DNA of 64,000 bases from Macrobrachium rosenbergii (GCF_040412425.1 NC_089788.1:69770220-69834219); one strand, 5' to 3'; positions 1 through 13,237 are shown, numbered from the stretch's first letter. Numbers and translations are program-made. The notes: generated from the letters alone by a model not told the origin.

Positions 1-157
1 CCACCTTTTGAGGCCAGCAACAACTGAGAGGGAGTTAAATTTACTCTAACAGATTCGCGTGAGTATAATCGACTCGCCTTCGGTGTGCAGTGTATCGAAG
101 CATTGTCGTGGTGTGCGTGCTTTTGGGGTGAAACCAGATGTTTTAGTTTTGCTCCCA

Positions 158-159
<2 letters not shown>

Positions 160-236
<77 letters not shown>
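160..236. repeat. (CT)n microsatellite
   Basis: An uninterrupted CT tract of about 38 units. Confidence 0.97.
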
Positions 237-238
<2 letters not shown>

Positions 239-382
239 TGAAGACATGGATGCCAAGCGTTTATATTTTAATAATGTATGCACTAAATACCGTGAAGAGG
301 AAATCTGGGTCGGTTTTTTAGTTACATAACAGACGTTTTGATTATTATAATTCAAGAGTATGTTGTTAGTTTATGCATTTAT

Positions 383-1025
383 TCTTATCGTTCTCGTGCG
401 GGTCGTCTATACACGCAGGTATTTTATACATGTATTGCCATCGCTTTCGTGAAGCTGTTCTATTTTAGACATGTATTCTTGAAGCTTTCATGCAGGTAGT
501 CTATGCATGCATGTATTTTATACATGTATTCCTTTCGTTCGTTTGCTGGTATTTTATACAAGTATTCTTATTTTTTATACATGTATTCTTATCGCTCTTG
601 TGCAGGTAATTCTATACTTGCAGGTATTTTATGCCTGTATTCATATCGTTCTCTTGCAGGTATTTTATATATGTATTCTTATTGCTGTCATGCAGGTATT
701 ATATACACGTATTCTTATCGTTCTCCTGCAGGTATTCTATTCTTGCATGTTTTATATACATGTATTCTTACCGCTGTCATGCAGGTATTTGATACATGTA
801 TCGCTCTCATGCAGGCATTTTATACATGTATTCTTATATCGCTCATGTAGGTATTATATACACGTATTCTCATTGCTGTCAGGCAGGTATTCTATACATG
901 CCGGTATTTTATACATGTATTCCTATCGCTCTGCAGGTATTTTATACATGTAGCCTATTCGTATCGCTCCCATGCAGGTATTGTATACATGTAATCTTAT
1001 CACTCTCGCGTAGGTATTCTGTACT
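383..1025. repeat. Degenerate minisatellite, about 36-bp unit
   Basis: About 17-18 diverged copies of a unit resembling GCAGGTATTTTATACATGTA followed by TTCTTATCGCTCTCAT. The unit length is a multiple of three, so overlapping ORFs appear with the repeated peptide GILYMYSYRS. Those ORFs are a by-product of periodicity, and single-copy indels break each frame. Confidence 0.85.
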
Positions 1026-1335
1026 GTGGAATGCTCTTCGTAATTAGGCTACTCACAGTCCATCCTCGGCACTTGCGTAATACAGGGCGGATGGAGAGTC
1101 CCATTAAATAAAAAGAGGAAATGCGAATTGCGCTCTAAATCGGGAGCTCGAATTAATCATTATCTGTCAGGAGATCGCCCCTATATTTTCTCGCCTTTCT
1201 CTCCTTCTCACCTCCCCACCCCCTCCCTCCCTCCCTCCCTCCCTCCTCTTTTTCTTCCTTTTCCTCATTCTGCGTCCATCCTGTTTTTGTGCCAGGTCAT
1301 CCTAAGCTTCCGTTTGGGAGACTTGTATTAATTTC

Positions 1336-1621
<286 letters not shown>

Positions 1622-2100
1622 AAGCATTGTTTTATTTTGTGTTGTCTTATTTTTTCTTTATGTTCTTTCCATCATCTTTCCTCATCGTCATTTCTCCATA
1701 CTTAGTTGACTTTTGTGAAGTGTTATTGTGTTTGCTTTTTGTCTCGTTAAAAATATGAAGCTATAAAATAAAAAAAAATAACTGTTATTCTGAACAACCA
1801 TTCGACCCTGCTGAGGCGACAAAGTTATTTGCACACCATGAACAGTAATGCTCGATGGAGCGCTTACTTGAAAGTCCCCTGTGCGGAATGGCTCACAAGA
1901 GATATATTGCAGCTGTTAAGAGTAAAATTGCTGTGATCATTGACGAAATACTGCGTTAGGCTATTTTGGTCGGAGGACAATATGCTGTTTCAAGGACACC
2001 AGTGTTTCAAGGTATTAAAGCGCGTTACAGTACACAGAATTAAAACACGTTACAATACACAGAAGAAATAGACCTTTCAAAACAGTATTCAAAGGTGACA

Positions 2101-2505
2101 GCCTTTTTAGTTTTCTGTAAAAGAAAACTATTGTGCCGGCTTTGTCTGTCCGTCCGCACTTTTTCTGTCCGCCCTCAGATCTTAAAATCTACTGAGGCTA
2201 GGGGACTCCAAATTGGTAAGTTGATCATCCACCCTCCAATCATCAAACATACCAAATTGCAGCCCTCTAGCCTCAGTCGGTATTATTTTATTTAAGGTTA
2301 AAGTTAGCCATAATCGTGCTTCTAGCCACGATATAGGATAGGCCACAAGCTGGCCGTGGTTTTAAAGTTTCATGGGCCGCGGCTCATACAGCATTATACC
2401 GAGACCACCGAAAGATAGATCTGTTTTTGGTGGCGTTGATTATGCGCTGAAGCGGCTGTAGAGAAAACTCGATTGCGCCGAAGAAACTTCGGCGCTTTTT
2501 TTTTT
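2101..2505 (+). repeat. Hairpin-rich dispersed repeat, copy 1
   Basis: This segment of about 400 bp is repeated at 24847-25213. It starts with a small AGTTTTC/GAAAACT hairpin. It contains an imperfect 31-bp stem (2192-2276, arms beginning CTGAGGCTAG and ending CTAGCCTCAG). It ends with a perfect 9-bp GC-rich hairpin (GCGCCGAAG, loop AAA, 2475-2495) followed by nine T. No ORF. I recall similar text in decapod non-coding sequence, but could not check. Confidence 0.75.
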
Positions 2506-3251
2506 ATGTTTTTGCTGTATCGTTTAACTCATATCTTGCATAAGGAAATAGCGTTTTTTTTAAGTTTATCTTAAAAACGCGCAATTTCCTGATTCAAGAA
2601 ATGCATTAAGTGATACTGGAAAAAAAGGCTGTCATTTATTAATAACATTTTGTATTGAGAATTCTACATCCAGTCAAGGTGTTTATTAATATTATTCAGC
2701 TTTATAAGCAAAGAACTAGTTGTATGAAAGTCTCTATTTATAGATTCGAATGAGGCTTTGGCTAACCCAAAGGACATCACGAAGGAAGAGTGAAGCTATG
2801 TATATATGCTTTTCTCTGCTTGCTCACCTTCGCATTCTTGGGGCTATAGTACCGTTACTCACAATAGGCAGTCAGTCAGTCGCTTGTTTGCTCTCCTGAT
2901 CTGCGCTGGCGAGACGGATTCTGTCTTGTAATAGGTGTATAGATAGTATATAAGTTTTTGAGGTGAATGAGTTTGACTGTAAAAAATATATCTTTTTTAC
3001 ATGGATAAAATGAGCGTGGTCGAGTAACTGTAACTGAAGCAGTAATTATGATTTATTTTTTTTTATTTTTTGGTCAGTCATATTAGAGAATAAGACGAAA
3101 AATGCAGTAAAATGTTCCTTATTTGATGACAGGGTTGACTGGTGGGGAGAGTGTTTGCAAGAATGAAAACAGGAAGAATGCTGAGGTTCTGATAATAGTG
3201 CCGGAGGTATATAACAGCTTCCTTGAAAAACATTGCTGATTAACTGGTGTG

Positions 3252-3257
<6 letters not shown>

Positions 3258-3316
<59 letters not shown>
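3258..3316. repeat. (CT)n microsatellite
   Basis: A near-perfect CT tract of about 29 units. Confidence 0.97.
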
Positions 3317-3319
<3 letters not shown>

Positions 3320-3549
3320 AAAGATGGGGTGCCGACCCAAGACTTCTTAATTAGTATAACATCTTCCTTTCTCTTTTTCCCGATTATTTCAATGGCCTAT
3401 TGGTTGTTATTTTATGTAAGCTATTATTTTGAGCTAAAATATCTCCTCTTTTGATTGGGGTTTTTGTTGCTGCAACTTTTGATGATGACCTTCCTGGTCA
3501 CCTGATACTCCTCCGAGTCTCAGGAATAAGGATCATTTGCGCCATGTAG

Positions 3550-3665
3550 TTACAATATGCACAGACGTGTCAGTGTGTGTATGAAAGGTTTTTTAGGCAA
3601 CCTCCTGGAGTATACACAGAGGTGTCAGTGTGCGTATGAAAAGTTGGTTTAGGCAACCTCCCAAA
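3550..3665. repeat. Short tandem duplication (about 60 bp)
   Basis: Two imperfect copies sharing ACAGACGTGTCAGTGTG / ACAGAGGTGTCAGTGTG, GTATGAAA and TTTAGGCAACCTCC. Confidence 0.75.
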
Positions 3666-4036
3666 TGGAAGTCAACTGGAGAAGTTAATGTGAATGGAAA
3701 GGCATTATAACCGGTAAATTTAATTGTTTGCTTGATATATGTAGTGCAAGAATGATTGAAAAGGAGAGGCACACGTAGATTCAGTGGTAAAAAAATGAAC
3801 ATAGATGAAAAAATGTATCTGTCTTGATATGTTTTAGATATAGGTTATGGTAGATGATAATTTGCTTAAAAGTGTCGAATTCTGCAGCGTTGGGAAGTAG
3901 GCACCTAGATGGATTGTAAGAACTGGCAGAACAGTAAATCATCAGAAGTAGGCCTAGGCGGTGCATTAGTGCAACTGGGTTGATGATTTCTGTGGATATG
4001 TATATGAAGTAGCTGGTGATATGATAATTTTAGTCC

Positions 4037-4158
4037 ATGTTTCATTCTTGATTCAGTAGTTAAAGGGTGAATGTGGCCGTGATTGTTGAGGGTGGGGGGG
4101 GGTTTCATTCTTGATTCAGTAGTTAAAGGGTGAATGTGGTCGTGATTGTTGGGGGTGA
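4037..4158. repeat. Tandem duplication (about 63 bp)
   Basis: Two nearly identical copies beginning TTTCATTCTTGATTCAGTAG and ending GTGATTGTTG, separated by a G-run at 4092-4101. Confidence 0.85.
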
Positions 4159-4479
4159 GGAGAGGTGGGGTGAGGGGGAATTGCATTTAAGTCGATTGTG
4201 GTGAAAGATGAAAATAATAAGCTTGCCCCTCCTCAGTAGGCTAGAGAAAGCAACTGATAAAATGCTCAAATATGAACTACATTATTTTAGAAAAGGAAGG
4301 AGTTAAGTCAAATATTTTTATCAAGACGTTTTCCACTAGTGTATATAATTTATAAATTCCTTTTCGATGTGTTTTATTTGTTACAAAGGAACTTTAAAAG
4401 TGTCCAATGACCCATAATTAAAAGTGTCCAATGACCAATATTATGGAAGGTCTTACGTCACTGTCATTCTTTATAAAAA

Positions 4480-4960
4480 TATGAACGAAGCAGATGCAGT
4501 GTTAATATTGATGGAGTCTTGTCCTGCGATTTTGCAGTAAACAGTGAGGTGCTGCAGGGAAATGTTATGTCGCCTTGGCATTTTGCCATTTTCATAGATT
4601 ATGTAATGAAAAAAGTGGTTAGAGGCGGAGGAGAAGGTTTAGATTGGAGTAACGACAGGAACTTTACAGACTTGGAATTACCACAAGATTTAAAATGTTG
4701 CTTAATGGTAAACAGCAATTATCCAGAGAGATGGGACAATACAGCTGAGGAAAATATTGGCGTCAGAGCATGCACAAAGGAGTGAAGTGACCTTAGATGG
4801 AGAAATGAGATTAATGAGGTAGAGTCTCTCAAACAGACTAATTAGGAACGATGACATGCTTTACAGGTAAAATTGGAATACTAAGAGAGGTAAATAAAAC
4901 ACTGAGGAGGCTGAATAAGATTTATAAATTAAATGTACCAAAACGGGATAAAAAAAAAAA
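4480..4960 (+). mobile_element. Decayed LINE reverse-transcriptase fragment
   Basis: An 88-residue frame at 4519-4785 reads VNSEVLQGNVMSPWHFAIFI then DYVMKK. This resembles the non-LTR RT block GVxQGxxxSPxLFxxxIDxVM (remembered consensus). Further on, FTDLELPQDLKCCL sits where the F/YADD catalytic motif is expected, and the Asp-Asp pair is lost. Stops follow, and an A-run at 4950 may be a remnant tail. Not a functional gene. Confidence 0.6.
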
Positions 4961-4971
4961 AAAAAAAAAAA
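4950..4971. repeat. Poly(A) run
   Basis: About 22 consecutive A downstream of the LINE-like fragment; possibly its tail. Confidence 0.9.
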
Positions 4972-5369
4972 TAAGACTATAGGTTAGCATAGAAATATTT
5001 AAATTCCTGTACGGACACAAATCGTGGTATGACAGTGAAACTGTACCTGCAAGATTTTGTCTATTTGAGAATAAATCTTCAAGAAAAATTTTATGACTAA
5101 GTTTGTAGGATAGCGAAAAATGATACCATAAGAGAAATTGCTGAGTTCAAGATTTACATTAGATGATAGTGAAATAGTAGCGGGAATATCTATACCATGT
5201 GATGAATAGTACTTAATTGTCAGCTGGGCTTCTGGTGGCACCAGAAGAGTAGAAAGACTATGAGCAGGGGGACTTGAGAAGAGCGGAGATTTGTGGAAGT
5301 GAACGCAAAGGAAAGACATGAATGGCTGAATTTCATAGAAGCCCCTTGCTTCGTACGGTTTTGTAAGCG

Positions 5370-5371
<2 letters not shown>

Positions 5372-5443
<72 letters not shown>
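5372..5443. repeat. (TA)n microsatellite
   Basis: An uninterrupted TA tract. Confidence 0.97.
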
Positions 5444-5446
<3 letters not shown>

Positions 5447-5486
5447 GTGTGTGTGTCTGCCTTCCTAAACTGACTGTGTGTATCTG

Positions 5487-5885
5487 AATGCGTGCATTCG
5501 CACCGGATCATCATCGAATCAAACGCGTCATTTTCCAGTCAGTCCCAAAATAACCTCACTTATGCGCTTCCTTGTTGCTACGCGCGTACGCATTAGCCAA
5601 TTGATCCGTGCCTACTAGGCTTGCCACTCCTCCGTAAACAGACGGCGGTTGGGAGATAATCGGGTGATTATTTTCCTTCGCAACCGCCACATCTCAGACA
5701 TTGTCTGTTCGCCGTAATCGTTTGGAGGAGTCGTGGAAATTGATTGCTGACTGCAGTTCTTTTGAATAAGGGTTCTCGTATCATGACGGCAGTTTGGTAA
5801 TTTCACCGTCTGCTTTCGCTCGTAAAGCGAACGTGTAGATCCTTGTAACTGCATAGGAACAGTAGGTACGCACTTGTTAGTTATT
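5487..5885. other. CpG-rich unassigned segment
   Basis: Roughly 30 CpG in 400 bp, clearly above the neighbouring AT-rich DNA, with a 98-aa minus-strand frame (5615-5911) of no recognised family. It could be an unannotated promoter or first exon, or an old repeat. No function is claimed. Confidence 0.25.
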
Positions 5886-5916
5886 GCGCATTTGTAATAT
5901 CTCTGATGCAAATATG

Positions 5917-6250
<334 letters not shown>

Positions 6251-6541
6251 TAATATATAAAATTAGATATGTATATTATAGTATCTGTTTCCATTGACCT
6301 TTGACCTGCAACGACACACAGGAATATGCCACGTATTTGAAGTTTTATCCGCCATCAGGCTCTGGCTCCGTCAGGTATTTCCAAAGATTCGTTATCTGTT
6401 TATGACCATCCTTGTTATGACGCCAGTTTCATTTTCATAACTAGTGTATCAATCCTTTGACAGTCAGGCTTGATTTAACTGAAAGGGAAAAGTAGGTTTC
6501 TTTATTTTTAGCAGTCATTTAATTATCTTGCCCTGCTCAAC

Positions 6542-6543
<2 letters not shown>

Positions 6544-6602
<59 letters not shown>
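6544..6602. repeat. (GA)n microsatellite
   Basis: A perfect GA tract of about 29 units. Confidence 0.97.
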
Positions 6603-6608
<6 letters not shown>

Positions 6609-7254
6609 ATCGCACGATCTTGAGTCATATTGTAAAAGCCATAAAGATAAATGTGATTACCGACATCCGTGTCTTGTCTTTTTCTTGTTTTGGTTTCGCC
6701 CATAAAAGATTAATGTTCCCCACATTCCGGGAATTAGTTTAAAAAAAAAAAAAGGCTACTTGAGAAGTTGATAGGTAACAAGATAACGAAATTGATAATC
6801 GTAGTTGTTTGACACTCAATAGCCTTGTTGTCGGAAAGACCAGCTCACGTACCAAATTCGAAAATGATCCAGATGGCGCCACTGATCGTTTTGTTGCCTG
6901 AAATGACTGTAATGAAATTCAGTCACAGCATCTCTTAACAAGTTCAAGAAGAGAGATCTTATCGGGTTAACTTCCGTCGCAATCACGCACAGACTCCTTC
7001 ACACAAACTCGTTTCCACTTCTAAATGCCGAAGCTCCTCCCCTTGGCCTGAAAGTTCAGTGCGGTTTCTCATGTTTTCTCCAAGTCTTTGGAAGTGGTCT
7101 CCTAGGCACATTTTATGTAGACATTTGGAATCTTCCCGCTACCGGACATCAGGATCTCTTCATATTTCTTGCACTTGGATCTTAAGGCTTTGTAGTGGCA
7201 AGCGTATCCAAAAAAGCGCGAAGAATTCGAGAAAGTTGGGAGGGCATTGTGGCT

Positions 7255-7303
7255 ATTACAATTACATATGTATCTGGTAAAAAGTGACCAGTAGATTCTA
7301 CAT

Positions 7304-7385
<82 letters not shown>
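7255..7385. repeat. (TA)n with a repeated flank
   Basis: The TA tract is 7305-7385. The flank has ATTGTGGCTATTACAATTAC and AAAGTGACCAGTAGATT. Both words recur at 47683-47731, one of them inverted, so this is the edge of a dispersed repeat. Confidence 0.7.
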
Positions 7386-7388
<3 letters not shown>

Positions 7389-7781
7389 TTTATGTAACTG
7401 AAGCCATTCGGAAAATGATAAACTTACACGATATAAAAATGTGAGTTTTCACGCTCCCTGTTATTGTTGGCCAGTTTTATATTATGGCTGTAATGCTGAG
7501 GGAACATATAGATGCTGATCATTCTCTGTTATGTGCATTTTGCCTACACAGTATCATTGGTTAAGGCAAAGCGTACTTGAAGTCCCATCTAGATGCAAAG
7601 ACTGTGGCACATAATCTCAGCCTTCTTGCGAAGCTGAGTGTAGAATAACAAACAGCAGGGAGAACTGGATGATGTGTTACTGACTTTAGCCGAATTTTTC
7701 CTGTTTGCCAATGTTCAAGATCCGGATTTCTTTTAATAGCAGTTGATTATTTTGCCGTTTTTTGATATCTGAAGCGTCGAT

Positions 7782-7827
7782 GAAAAAAAAGATGATGCAG
7801 ATTTAAAACAAAAATGGCAAGAAGGTT
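7782..7827 (+). repeat. Short dispersed repeat, copy 1
   Basis: About 45 bp including TTTAAAACAAAAATGGCAAG is repeated almost exactly at 9131-9174. Confidence 0.7.
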
Positions 7828-8117
7828 TGAATCACCTCCAGATAGTGGAAATAAAAAAAAAAGTGGCCCCAACTTAACCGGAATGAGATGTCCAAGTCCG
7901 GAGAAATCTGGCTTGAAACATTTGGAGAATAAAGTCTGGAATAATTCTATATTTTGTTCTGTTGGTGTCGACTAACATTCTTCTAATTTAAGATTTCGGT
8001 GCCATCTGTAAACTTGCCAAGAAGATAAAGAGAGAGATAGATATATATGAATATAAATGGTGTCACTAATGCTAGCCGTGGTCCATTTGACGCAATCTAA
8101 TAAAACAGGCCTACTTT

Positions 8118-8265
8118 ATAATCGTATTATCACAAGATTGTTGTGTTTTTTTAACCTGTTATTCAAGTTAGTTTTTTTCATATAAGTGGTAGCTGTAATC
8201 TTACTATCGCAAGAGTGTTGTGTTTTATCCTATTAATGAAGTTAGTTTTTGTCGGTCATATGAGT
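8118..8265. repeat. Imperfect tandem duplication (about 78 bp)
   Basis: Two diverged copies of a segment containing TTGTTGTGTTTT / GTGTTGTGTTTT and AAGTTAGTTTTT. Confidence 0.65.
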
Positions 8266-8369
8266 CGTTTCGTAATGAACTGGTTTGTTTCCTTTTATCC
8301 GTTTAGTCCACGCTCTGCTTCTATATTCGTTTCTTTCTGAGATGTTTTATGTGTTGGAACACTACAGTA

Positions 8370-8645
8370 GAGGTTGCAGCATTCGAGTCGGTAGAGTTGT
8401 GGCCTGGCACTCGCTAGGCCCGAGTTCGACTCTCCGGCCGGCTAATGAAGAGTTAGAGGAATTTATTTCCGGTGATAGAAATTCATTTCTCGCTCTAATG
8501 TGGTTCGGATTCCACAATAAGCTGTAGGTCCCGTTGCTAAGTAACCAGTTGGTTTTTAGCCATGTAAAATAAGTCTAATCCTTCGGGCCAGCCCTAGGAG
8601 AGCTGTTAATCAGCTCAGTGGTCTGGTAAAACTAAGGTATACTTA
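8370..8645 (+). mobile_element. tRNA-derived SINE (family A), copy 1
   Basis: It aligns along about 265 bp with the copy at 58355-58630. The head has an A-box-like GAGTCGGTAGAGTTG and a B-box-like GAGTTCGACTC, both RNA polymerase III promoter elements. The conserved body includes TGATAGAAATTCATTTCT, TGTAGGTCCCGTTGCTAAG and TCCTTCGGGCCAGCCCTAG. It ends CTGGTAAAACTAAGGTATAC. No coding capacity; no clear target-site duplication. Confidence 0.85.
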
Positions 8646-8677
8646 ACTTTCTGCTTTTCCAACTAAGGTTGTATCTA

Positions 8678-8680
<3 letters not shown>

Positions 8681-8725
<45 letters not shown>

Positions 8726-8751
8726 TGCGTACAGTCGGCCATACTGTTCAA

Positions 8752-8801
<50 letters not shown>
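8681..8801. repeat. Two (AAT)n microsatellites
   Basis: AAT tracts at 8681-8724 and 8754-8801, separated by about 30 bp. They sit just downstream of the SINE and may have grown from its tail. Confidence 0.95.
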
Positions 8802-9130
8802 TCTCCATATTTATTTAATGAGGCTGATCTCTAGCAGCCTTAATGACTAGTACCAAAAAGGTAATGTTGCAGTTCCTTTGACCGATGTGTTTATGACACA
8901 AACATAAATCGGCAGTTTTCTAGTAATCACGCTCTTCAATATTGTGAGTGCTTTGCTTTTAGCCCTTGCTAAGGCAGTACTTCTCAACCTTTTCTTGAAT
9001 AATCCGTATATATGTAAGTTATGATTAGTATTTTCAAACAGCATCATTAGCCGTACATTGAATATGTGTTATTCACAGTGTAATTTTGTGAATTTATGCC
9101 AAGTGATGCTGGAAAGCATAAAACTAAAGC

Positions 9131-9174
9131 TAAAAAAAGATGATGCAAATTTAAAACAAAAATGGCAAGAAGGT
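9131..9174 (+). repeat. Short dispersed repeat, copy 2
   Basis: Same text as 7782-7827 with one substitution (GATGCAGAT against GATGCAAAT). Confidence 0.7.
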
Positions 9175-9193
9175 AGAGTTTGAGTATTGCTGC

Positions 9194-9199
<6 letters not shown>

Positions 9200-9281
<82 letters not shown>
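9200..9281. repeat. (TA)n then (GTAT)n
   Basis: TA tract 9200-9250 followed by about eight GTAT units. Confidence 0.95.
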
Positions 9282-9282
<1 letters not shown>

Positions 9283-9563
9283 TATATATATTATATATAT
9301 ACTGTATATATAGTATACATTATATGAATATACAGATATGATTATATTTATATATATTTTTTAGATATTTCTTATATGAAACTTTTTTTTATTTATTTTT
9401 ATTTTTTTTTAGTTTTCGTACCTGATTTTATTGCGGTGTCAGTAACATAGATGTTGTGACGGCAGTTTTAGCAACCATAATCTATCAGTCAATCTTAACT
9501 TTCATCGCTCCTCAGTTTTCCAGATTTTTGTCGTCTTAGTTTATCACATTTCTTTATTTTCTA

Positions 9564-9566
<3 letters not shown>

Positions 9567-9622
<56 letters not shown>
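9567..9622. repeat. (GA)n microsatellite
   Basis: A perfect GA tract. Confidence 0.97.
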
Positions 9623-9625
<3 letters not shown>

Positions 9626-9791
9626 AAACTTCAAAGGGATCATAAAAAGCGGAAACGGGGTTGTCGGAGCAGGAAATCAACCAGCATTTTCTCCGTAGTG
9701 TCAGCAAGGGCGAGGGGTCAGTGGAGGCGTGTGACGTCATCTCATTGCATTATGACGCGCGTGCGTTCGAACCTGTTTTGTTTCCAAGGAA

Positions 9792-9795
<4 letters not shown>

Positions 9796-9855
<60 letters not shown>

Positions 9856-9958
9856 CTTCCTCCTCTTTTTCCCCTTATGTCTCCTCTCTCTCTCTCTCTC
9901 TCTGCTTTTCCTTAACTACATCCTCCTCCTCCTCCTCCTCCTCCTCCTCCTCCTCCTG
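9796..9958. repeat. (CT)n and (CTC)n cluster
   Basis: CT tract 9796-9851, shorter CT tract 9885-9902, CTC tract 9922-9957. All are polypyrimidine on the plus strand. Confidence 0.95.
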
Positions 9959-11680
9959 TCATAAGATCTGTCTTCTAGATTTGGGCAAACGAACGAAAAC
10001 CACTGGAATTACGGCAACAACTTTTTGCACTGGATCTGCAAGATGTCTTCAGTTGACGAAGGCTGTAATTTATCGGAATGTCCTCTCATGTGACCGAACG
10101 GAATGATCGTAATTCGGACGAAGACGTTTGTAATTTAGTGGGATTTTACAGCACTCACATCGTGTTGGGATGCGAATCTCTGTAATTTGCGAGTCTCTAA
10201 CACGCTGTTTCTGTAATACAGTGTAACCTTTGCAGTCATTTCTGAAGTCATCTTTACACAAGTGTTGAAAGGGTAATGGAGGAATGTTTGTTTTGGGAGT
10301 TTTTTTTTTTATTTTATATTATTCTTTCAGTTTAAAAGGAAGGTGCCCTTGCGAGTCCCTTGTCGTAAGCGCAATTGCTCAAACACGTTTAGTTACTTTT
10401 ATGCTTGCAGTGGAAGAGTTCAAACGGTACTGTGAATTCGTGTGTAGGAAAACACTGATTTAAAACTTGAATTAGGAAGTGATTACCGACTCATTACGAC
10501 CAGTTCCACTCACATCTAGCCCCATCCTAAAGATGGGACGGCCTCTCTTGTAATTTTACGCAAGTCCTCGAGGAATGATGACAGTTGCAAAGGTACCATA
10601 GCCCTGGGCAAGGTCGTTTGCGTTCTCACAGTGACTGGATGACCTGTGACTTCCAGACGAACGCCAGTCATTGGAGGAAATGTTATTATTTAAATGGAAA
10701 GTGATCCTGTAATGCGATTATAACGGTGGAAGGAGATGAATACTGTATATAAGATCTGTGGGAAAAGATTGGGCGTTTGGGATATGAAACGACGGCCATG
10801 TCACCCGAGGTAAAGCAAAAGTTTTTAGATGGTTAACATACGCGCAGCTCGGAATGGCATTGTTTGCTATTTTGCTACTAAACTGCAGCATTGTGATGAA
10901 TACAAATATTATTCAATGTAAATACCAAGTCTTTACTGAAGAGAAAAATAATTTCAGTCCGTGTATTTATCATACATCATGCAGTAAACATAATGTAACC
11001 ATAAATTCATAATGCGAATGTATATGAATATATACACTAATGTTGTTGCTTGATTAGGTTGAATACTACTACTCAGCTTACTGGGAGTGTTATCGTGGCT
11101 ACACCTAAAGTGTGGAATAGTTTGCCTAGTGGAATCACCTGATTTCCAAATATTTAAGCGAGGAGCAATTTCAGTCTTGCTCTCTGCTGATGTCTCCTGC
11201 ATTTCAGATTTATTGGTTTTATTTTTCTATTCGCATGTTTATTTATTTATCACCTTTTCCCACGACTTGTCTCTCTCTGCTGGCTGACTTCCCTTTGGGG
11301 CCGTGAGTCTGTCCATAAGGGTTTTCAGCGGAAGATTCAAAAGAAAGATCTAGGAGACAGTGTATTTTATCACCGTCACTCAGATATAGGTCAGTATGTC
11401 TGGGCGTTAGTCCTTCATAATTGCTTTAAATACACTTTTCTTTGCAGTTTCGTAAAAATACCCCCCATGCCCCTTTGGATTTGAAGAAGCTCTTGTCTCA
11501 TCATTTTTAAGTAGGTGCGATTAAACAGCGACCTTGAGTTGTTCTTGCATCGTTAACTTGAAATGATTTGTATAATTGATGATTCGTGGGTTTCATTTGT
11601 TTGTTTCGCTGTACATCAGCATATTCTTAGTTTTCCAGTATTTTTTACTATGCTCTGTTCTGTCTTTCAGTCTTTAAATG

Positions 11681-11681
<1 letters not shown>

Positions 11682-11764
<83 letters not shown>
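11682..11764. repeat. (CT)n microsatellite
   Basis: A perfect CT tract of about 41 units. Confidence 0.97.
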
Positions 11765-11768
<4 letters not shown>

Positions 11769-11840
11769 ATCAAGTATGCTTCTGCTGGCTTAACCCGTGA
11801 ATTGTGTACCTATATTTAGTCGATTATGTGGATCGCAGGC

Positions 11841-11901
11841 ATGTGTGTATATGTGTGTTTTTGTGTGTGTGGGGGGGAGAGAGAGAGAGGGGGGGGGAGG
11901 G
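11841..11901. repeat. GT/GA/G-rich purine-skewed tract
   Basis: Short GT units, a G-run, a GA run and a second G-run in tandem. Confidence 0.8.
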
Positions 11902-12173
11902 TGAATGATTAGCACTCCGTCGGAACGTGTATATACTATAATGTAATTAAAAACGAGAGTGCCTCGACAAAGTAATCATCTTCTCCCTCCCCCTCCTCCT
12001 CCTCCCTACAGAAGCCATTGATAATGCATTTGGGGGGTTCCAGTTTATTCGGTTATTTTCCGGTTTTGGAATAAAAAGAGCGAATAGAATGGAGTCGTTC
12101 GCATTTGTCAATCATCTGAATCATCAATTTTCATGGTGTGATGCAATCCCGATTGCATCAACTGATTTATTTG

Positions 12174-12177
<4 letters not shown>

Positions 12178-12241
<64 letters not shown>
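12178..12241. repeat. (CT)n microsatellite
   Basis: A perfect CT tract. Confidence 0.97.
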
Positions 12242-12245
<4 letters not shown>

Positions 12246-12519
12246 GTTTGGTATGTTTTAGAGTTTAGTGTGAGATAGTGCGCCAACAAGCTTCACCCCA
12301 TCTTACTTCGCTGCTTCCTAACATGAGTAAGTTTAACGTAAAATGATTCTATTTGCAAAATTAAACGTACTTTATAATTAAATGCAAGCGGCTCTCACAG
12401 AATCAAGAGTTACACTGTAAATTCAAGTTTGATGTGAATCTGCTTAATTCATAGACCTTGGGTATAATACTTGTATGGTTTTTGTATCGTTACAGGCATT
12501 CTTATTTTCCTTTTTTATG

Positions 12520-12638
<119 letters not shown>

Positions 12639-13237
12639 CTTATTTGTCACTCACCAGTTTTAAATGTTTTCGGCATAATTTATTAAAAAAAAACATATAT
12701 TCAAATAGATTGACTTCTTTAAAAGTGAAGCGTTGGGCATTAACCGATTAACTCTTGAATGGCATATTTGTTGCCTGACTCCATCGGCTGATCTAACGCG
12801 TCATGACATGACCTGACGTGTCACGCAGCGTGGAACTTTTAAGAGCGCCCTACGACGAAAATAGCTGCTGCTTCTTCTTCTTCTTCTTCTGCGCCTTCGC
12901 CCACCACCTGCCGTTGATCAGACTTCATTAAGGCGCCGTACCGTGACTGATTCATCACCGTCTAAGCAGATGTAATCGTCGTCGAGTTGATTCTCATCTT
13001 TCTCATCAAGGATGAGAGAGAAGCCTTTTATGAATCGATATCCAACACCTGGCTCGAATTAAAGTGGAAAGATGAAGATGTCTGTAGTTTGAAGGAGCGT
13101 TGTTAGCTTTGCGGTCACGTAATTTGTGACGAGGCAGGTTAAAGGTTTTCTCCAAAGTTTTGTGCAAAATGTCTTCAGGTTTCAATCATGAAAATGTAGT
13201 TCTGTCATCTGATATTTCCTCTGTTTTGGGGTAAAGG

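Noticed and set aside
4519..4785. Host gene of 88 codons
   Set aside because: The motifs are those of a non-LTR reverse transcriptase, truncated and with the catalytic motif lost.
8373..8440. Functional tRNA gene
   Set aside because: A and B boxes are present but no cloverleaf with acceptor stem forms, and the body continues for 200 bp shared with another copy. It is a SINE head.
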